A program made the position numbers and the translations under genes. Under the pieces are notes generated by a model that was not told the DNA's origin, searched no databases, and was given only the letters and a program-made list of their open reading frames with translations. From Metallyticus violacea (lineage: Eukaryota; Arthropoda; Insecta; Mantodea; Metallyticidae), in the NCBI GenBank assembly GCA_030762175.1, contig CM060834.1, positions 27,601,501 to 27,665,500 on the forward strand: a stretch of DNA of 64,000 nt, in the 5' to 3' direction. The first letter of the stretch is position 1, and every line of letters starts with the position of its first letter. Shown piece after piece: positions 58,985 through 64,000 of the stretch.

Positions 58985-59735
58985 GAAAGCTGTTAACCCC
59001 ATTAAAAAGAACTGCATTGAGTTTCTAGTAACTTGCGCATCAATGCTTCCACACCTTCGTCACTGTCGAATTGCCAACCTCCCAACGGTCCAAACATATG
59101 ACAGAACTGTAGAGAGAGTTTTCCCATGTTGTCCAGTGGATTTCCTTAAGATGTTCCCTTCTCAAAGCAACTGTATGTGATAGTCTTGAAAGAGAACTCC
59201 TCGAATTGCTGTTGAGCCTTTTTCAGCAGAAAGCACATTTCGCCTGAACCAGAAGCTGGCAACTGAAAGTTGCATTGACTGTTTGACGTTTATGAAGAAA
59301 ATCGATAAAAAAAGGCCTTGGGAGTCCCAGAAAACTGTCAAGAGTACAGGCGAGTTTTTTCTTTGAGAAGAGCGTTTCCCCGCTTTTCCTCCACTCCTTG
59401 CTCGCTTGCTTCGACTCATGAATGTACCTACCCATATTTCATCGTAGTTGCGATTCGATGCAGAAACACCTCTCCTTGACCCCGGTAATGAACCAAAAGC
59501 TTCTGACGCACTCCCACACGAGCAGACTTTTAATCTTTAGCAAGCCCACCATGCCGAGACTTTTCGATAAACCAAGTCCTCTGAAATGATGTTTTGAACA
59601 CTTCCATAACACCCCAGCCGCTGAAGCGATTTCAGAAGTCGGTCACACTTGATAAGATCCCAAAAGACACTTAATATTTGTTTTCGCTACGCTCGTTTGA
59701 GGCAGACGTTGTTGGTTTTCATTTTCCATAGTTTT
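58985..59735 (-). pseudogene. Mariner transposase remnant, minus strand
   Basis: The minus strand carries, in order: TSEIASAAGVLW-like HTH sequence, QNIISEDLVYRKVSAW, HRIATT (first catalytic motif damaged), ESKQASKEWRKSGETL, VFWDSQGLFLSIF with the parallel frame IDFLHKRQTVNATF, and FRRNVLSAEKG. It continues with a strongly decayed second-Asp region, LRREHLKEIHWTTWE, CLDRWEVGNS and LLETQ near the C-terminus. The order matches mariner proteins such as the one at 11.3 kb but is a different subfamily. Every catalytic motif is broken by frameshift or substitution. Confidence 0.82.
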
Positions 59736-60179
59736 CCGTCTTTCTGTGAAACTTTCGTGTCTTTCATACAATAAGTATTTCTTATACCGCTTCCAATCCC
59801 AGACTGTACTCCTAGCCTTTAATACATTTCAGCAGATTTTACATCCCTCGCGCCAGAAAGTTAACAATAATAATTGCGTAATCGACGAATGTGCCTCTTG
59901 CTCGGACATGATGCTATTGCCAAACGAAGTAGCTGTGTGAGACTAGGCGGATCCCCCCCCCCTACCTAAATCCCCATGCAACTTGGTAGTAGCATATAGT
60001 ATGTTCTACAGATTCTACTTGACAAACATTTTCGCTTGTGCGTGTGTGTGCGTGCGTGCGTGTGTGTATACCATTCCAAATAAAACTCAGAACTGCATTT
60101 CACTTGCTGGCAACGATTCAAGACTAGCTGTTCATTTTGTTCAACTCTGGCTGACTGAATGCTAGAAAGATCGACAATG
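59736..60179. other. Unassigned sequence with short (GT)n
   Basis: A GT-rich tract occurs at about 60036-60066. Nothing else is recognised. Confidence 0.4.
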
Positions 60180-60821
60180 AATGGAGCATACTATGTTACA
60201 TGGATTCTTTATTTGAGAGACTGAGGCGGCGATGTCCAAAAACAGGAACTTCAAGGACGTTACTTTTGCACCAAAATGCGTCTGATGCAGATCAACAGCA
60301 GATTTGTGGAAAATGAAGCCTAGAAAAATCCACGTACTCCACCATCACCCCACAGAATTGGTTATGTGACTTTTCTTTGAATGAAAGACATGCTTGAGTC
60401 CTTTTGAAAATATTTTGGGACTCTCGCCGCAATGCCTTCTCCAGAATATTTTATATGCTTCCTGGATAATTTCTTTCAGCGCCTCTATAGATTTTATTTC
60501 AGTTATAGCAGTAATTTTATATGAACGAAGTTGCGGTAATTCAGTGGCTTTATTCGCACTGCCGACAGAGACACCAACTTGCTGTGCTAATCGTGTTAAA
60601 ATCGTTTGAGAAGTTTTTAATCGATAGCCTACTTCATCAAGCTTCTTGTCTTTTAAGACCCGCTTTTTTAGTTCCGGCTTCTTGTGATAAAAACGCCCTG
60701 GGTTCGAGTTTTATTCACCAATCTGAAAATTGCATTACTCCTGGAAATTTAGCACGAAATTCTTTCCTACAATTATTGTACGATTTCGTTTGCACGCAAT
60801 AATAATAATAATAATAATAAC

Positions 60822-60865
<44 letters not shown>

Positions 60866-61315
60866 GTCCGAATGTTCCTAAAGAAGGTCAAAGGTCTCCT
60901 ACAAGAGGGTAACTCTTATTCGCTAATGCGATGAGCTAATTCGATTAGGGTTGTTTCTATTACCCTGTATGCTACACTTTTGTTCATCAGATTTCACTCG
61001 TTTCGAAGTTGACGTTCAATGTTTTCCGTGTATTCCTGTTTCTTGTTATTCTGGACCATCGTCGATTTGCCTGTGTCGCGCAAAAGTCTTCTCATTTGCT
61101 TAACCGCGTGTCCCACTTGGTGGTCTTATACGTTCATCTGTCGTCCTGCATCCTCGCAATATGGCCTTCCCGTTTCTACTTCAGTCTGACGGCTCTATCT
61201 GCGATATCTGTGGTTGATGTTATTTGGGCTAATATTGGAGATGTTGTCCCTTATTGCACATAACAATCATAAATAAACGTTTTTTTGTTCTAGAGCATAT
61301 TTCGCCCTCGGCATA
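60180..61315 (-). pseudogene. DUF4817-group transposase split by a LINE
   Basis: The N-terminus is at the right: AKYALEQ and FIYDCYV (61254-61310). It is interrupted by a LINE end (60796-61253) and resumes as VQTKSYNNCRKEFRAKFPG, then LVNKTRTQGVFITRS, KRVLKDKKLDEVGYRLKTSQ, TILTRLAQQVGVSVGSANKA and SYKITAITEIK at 60480-60680. This is the DUF4817 plus HTH order. Sequence below about 60450 (FWCKSNVLEVPVFGHRR) may be the start of the catalytic domain but is decayed. The lower boundary is uncertain. It represents another subfamily than the 46.9/62.8-kb elements. Confidence 0.82.
60796..61253 (-). mobile_element. 5'-truncated LINE end with (ATT)n tail, inside a transposase
   Basis: Minus-strand sequence reads IADRAVRLKWKREGHIARMQ, DDRWTYKTTKWDT and, after shifts, MRRLLRDTGKSTM, a LINE C-terminal region. 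A 3' UTR ending in an ATT run follows (plus-strand AAT at 60799-60863). It shares about 310 bp with 34378-34690. TTGCAC lies at both edges (60790-60795 and 61254-61259), and the host transposase frame resumes across it. Confidence 0.88.
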
Positions 61316-62776
61316 CTCCGCAATTTTTACAAATCACACAGTAAAAAGTCTAACAGCCACTTTGTACAGAAATACAACTGAAATAGTTGGCATGATGAAC
61401 AGACTGTACAAGCTGAATTAACAAACACCAATGCTAATATTGAAAATGTCGCTATCTTATAGAATTAGTATTTTTAATGCTAATGGAATAAAACCCATTA
61501 AAATCTGTATAAGAACCCTGTGTAAATAGGTTAGGTTAGGTTAGGTTAGGTTAGGTTAGGTTAGGTTAGGTTTTCAACTCATCTTTGAGTCTAAAAGCAA
61601 AATTATGGAGTATAAATACAAATATATTGTTAAGCATCACGAAAGATCCCTCATTGACATTTTAAAACGTTAACTGAAGTCAATTTATTGATAAAAACGC
61701 CAGACTTTGTTTTCTGATTACTTTTCTCCAGTTATATATGCTTTTATTTCCACGAAACTTTTAAAAAGATATAAATAACCGAGAACACGCAGAAAATATT
61801 CCATTATTGGTTTTTATCAGAGCTTTTCATAGACGTTTACTTCTCTTAGTGATCTTTCTTATTGTATTTTATATTTTTAGCTGGACTGCACTCCTGTTTC
61901 TTTCGACATCAAGAAGACGCAACAAAGCCACTATTTGAAGTATCGGGTATCTGGAATCCCACTTCCTTAGAGACCAGTAGATTGGCACTGGAAATATCGT
62001 TTTCTTGGCAGGATGGAAGAAAAAGAGAAAACGAGAGTCAGGTAGCCCGTGTCCAATGTTCAAACAAGAAAAGACAACGGTCTGAGGTAAAGGGAAAGAT
62101 TAATGCGCTTTTCAGCATTTGCTTGTCCAATTTCTGCTAACATGATTATGTATGGACTCTGGAACCAGCGTTATAATATTCGTAACGCCTCCCAGGGTGG
62201 GAGCGCCAAAGGGCGGATTTTGTTACACCCTCTCCTAATCGTGAGAGAACGAGGAGGCTTACAACTTAACCTGGGATCTAAATTAATTTCACATTATCAC
62301 GTTTATAGCACTTTGCAGAGACAAGCACTCCTGAAGGTGTAATTTCAGCTAAGGAGATGAAGAAATTGATCCATGACGTCATGTAAATACACAAAAGGAA
62401 CCGCCGAGGGGAACGGAAGAATCTGAAGAAAAGAAACTGGCAGAGGAAGTGAAAGAGTACGAAAGAGGTCTTAATTACAATTTTACCACTGCGGGTTCAA
62501 GATTATACCCTCATGCTGCGGACCGGGTGAGGTATATGGGGTTTTTCGAAATATATACTTTAAATAGTAACTCTCACAGATCTGGGGTCCTCCTCTTTCC
62601 GAAGAGACATGAAATCGCTAGAGATGTCTGATATGTTTAGGGTTCTTTAATACATACGAGTTCACAACAAATCTCCCAATGGCAAAGCAAAAATTTAGCA
62701 TAACTTAGATAATTTATAAAATGCATAAAATCTACAATAACTTTTTTATATATACTGTACAGACAACAAAGTAATA
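61316..62776. other. Unassigned sequence around a telomere-like tract
   Basis: Apart from the (TTAGG)n tract nothing is identified. The 92-codon frame at 61862-62140 has no motif. Confidence 0.4.
61527..61572. repeat. Interstitial (TTAGG)n tract, about 9 units
   Basis: Nine perfect tandem TTAGG units. TTAGG is the telomere repeat of most insects and many other arthropods. Here it is internal, flanked by ordinary AT-rich DNA on both sides. Confidence 0.97.
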
Positions 62777-63650
62777 TAGAGCCTTCGTTTGGACACGTGG
62801 CCGGCTTAACGTGAATTTGCCTGGCACCTGGAAGCACGCTGTTTCCCGGCGGAGTCGGATATTCATAGCCCCTTAAATTCAAGCGCATAGATTTCTACAG
62901 CACACCAAACACCATTTTTTTTGTCATATAATGGCATTTAGTGTACAAGATCGGTTTTTTCCATTACTACCTATTGTTTTGTGTTGGTACATGAACCATG
63001 TTAATAAAACCATGCTGCGTCCATAAAAAAAATTAAATACAGTCAATAGAAAGAGCATTAGCATTAGTCAACACCAACTGCAGAAATGAACTCTACTGAT
63101 ATTATCGCGTGGTTCCAATTTCTGAACTACAGTTATCTTATAGGGTTTTAATTTTAAAAGTTTAGTGCCATTCCGATTCCCGTGCAAGATTTCTCAGGTA
63201 TTTCTTTGGACCTCGTTCTAATTTTTCTCCAATGCCATCAATTTTTTATCTGAAGAACACGGCGTTTTACTTTCGGTTTCTTATCAAGAACCTTGTGAAT
63301 AGGTTTTCCTGAATCTATTCACAAGGTTACGAGCTGTTTCTCTGTGAGACTCACGAACAGCAGGGAATCTGTCTGTAAATCGCCGTCTCACTTCTCTACA
63401 TAAGTTTATTGTCACATAGGAATCATACATGAAGATTCTATGTTTCAAAGTATGCGGAATTTTCGGCATTATAACAGCACTAACATATTATAACACTGAA
63501 ACACGTGGTCTCACAACGTTCAACTCCTGTACAGCACAAAGACTTCGTGTAGGCACACGGAGAGGCGGGAAATTGGAGGTGTGGAACGAACGTTAGAAAT
63601 AGGGCAGGCAAATCTTCCTTAAACAGGCCACGCTCCTAATGAAGGCTCTG
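62777..63650 (-). mobile_element. Internally deleted DUF4817 transposon, copy 2
   Basis: Termini AGAGCCTTCGTTTGGACACG (left) and, on the minus strand, AGAGCCTTCATTAGGAGCGT (right) are inverted repeats; TA precedes the left end. The minus-strand protein starts MPKIPHTLKHRIFMYDSYVT, NLCREVRRRFTDRFPAVRES and HRETARNLVNRFRKT (DUF4817). It continues in other frames to the YKITV/LQPRDN-type region and to MPLYDKK..GVWCAVE, then jumps to the same 3' sequence as copy 1 (GLxISDSAGK). The deletion junction is thus shared with copy 1. Confidence 0.92.
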
Positions 63651-64000
63651 TTTTTCACATTGATTAAAACGTTCATAACAATCTTATTAATGCAACCACA
63701 CGTTCAAAGAATATCAACATAGTCCTATGGGGTTTAACTAACTGAAAGACATGGTTATTATTACACTCGTTTGGCTAGAAAGATCAGAAGAAATTTGTTA
63801 AATTAGATTTCTGCAGTTCACTAAATCACATTGTGAATTTATTATATTGTGTATCAAAACTTATTGCTGAGATCTGCTTGCAAATCCCTCTCGAACTAGC
63901 ATTACCTATGCTCATTTTAATTGCTATATAGATGGCAGAACTGCAAACCACCAATCAGGCTAAAGTGTAAGACCGTAAAGCTTTAAGCCACACTGGCAAA
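63651..64000. other. Unassigned sequence to the window edge
   Basis: No gene or repeat recognised. Confidence 0.4.

Noticed and set aside
1..64000. CRISPR arrays, operons, ribosome binding sites, phage or plasmid features
   Set aside because: No regularly spaced repeats or prokaryotic gene organisation. The sequence is eukaryotic repeat DNA.

Overview
This is AT-rich, intron-less and repeat-saturated nuclear DNA from an animal, almost certainly an insect. Support comes from a (TTAGG)n tract at 61527-61572 (the canonical arthropod telomere unit), many decayed mariner and DUF4817-type transposases, Penelope and non-LTR retrotransposon remnants, and tRNA-headed SINEs. The mixture suits a large-genome lineage such as a cockroach or termite, but that is a weak inference. 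I find no convincing host gene: every recognisable protein is a transposable-element remnant, and most long open frames are antisense shadows of these or microsatellite translations.

Layout. 1-5.2 kb: a catalytically dead DDE transposase, two mariner scraps, a SINE-B and a SINE-A. 7.2-8.0 kb: a SINE-A bounded by direct repeats of about 103 bp, one of which was later split by a SINE-B with an ordinary 11-bp duplication. 9.2-13.3 kb: three mariner remnants, one carrying a 60-bp nested insertion. 19.9-21.1 kb and 36.5-37.4 kb: two minus-strand LTRs of one gypsy-like family, the first with three tandem primer-binding-site-like units. 22.2-22.9 kb: mariner. 26.5-29.5 kb: a LINE reverse transcriptase interrupted by a TIR-bounded mariner-like element, a second LINE end, and an uncharacterised retroposon. 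30.4-32.8 kb: a SINE cluster, including a second locus with direct repeats of about 110 bp. 34.3 kb and 60.8 kb: two copies of one LINE 3' end with (ATT)n tails. 39.8-41.9 kb: transposase and LINE remnants. 46.9 kb and 62.8 kb: two copies of a same-size, internally deleted DUF4817 transposon with TIRs of about 32 bp. 49.1 kb: a pogo-like remnant. 52.3 kb: second copy of the uncharacterised retroposon, with a perfect 12-bp target-site duplication. 53.7 kb: piggyBac. 58.3-61.3 kb: a Penelope endonuclease split by a LINE tail, a mariner, and a DUF4817 transposase split by a LINE.

No element looks autonomous. The value of the window is its stratigraphy: target-site duplications and resuming reading frames let several insertions be ordered. 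Two SINE families dominate. SINE-A has a head with A and B boxes, and its 3' end can fold into a hairpin. SINE-B has a tRNA-Leu/Ser-like head beginning GCCACGGGTGGC. Boundaries without a stated duplication or TIR are approximate.
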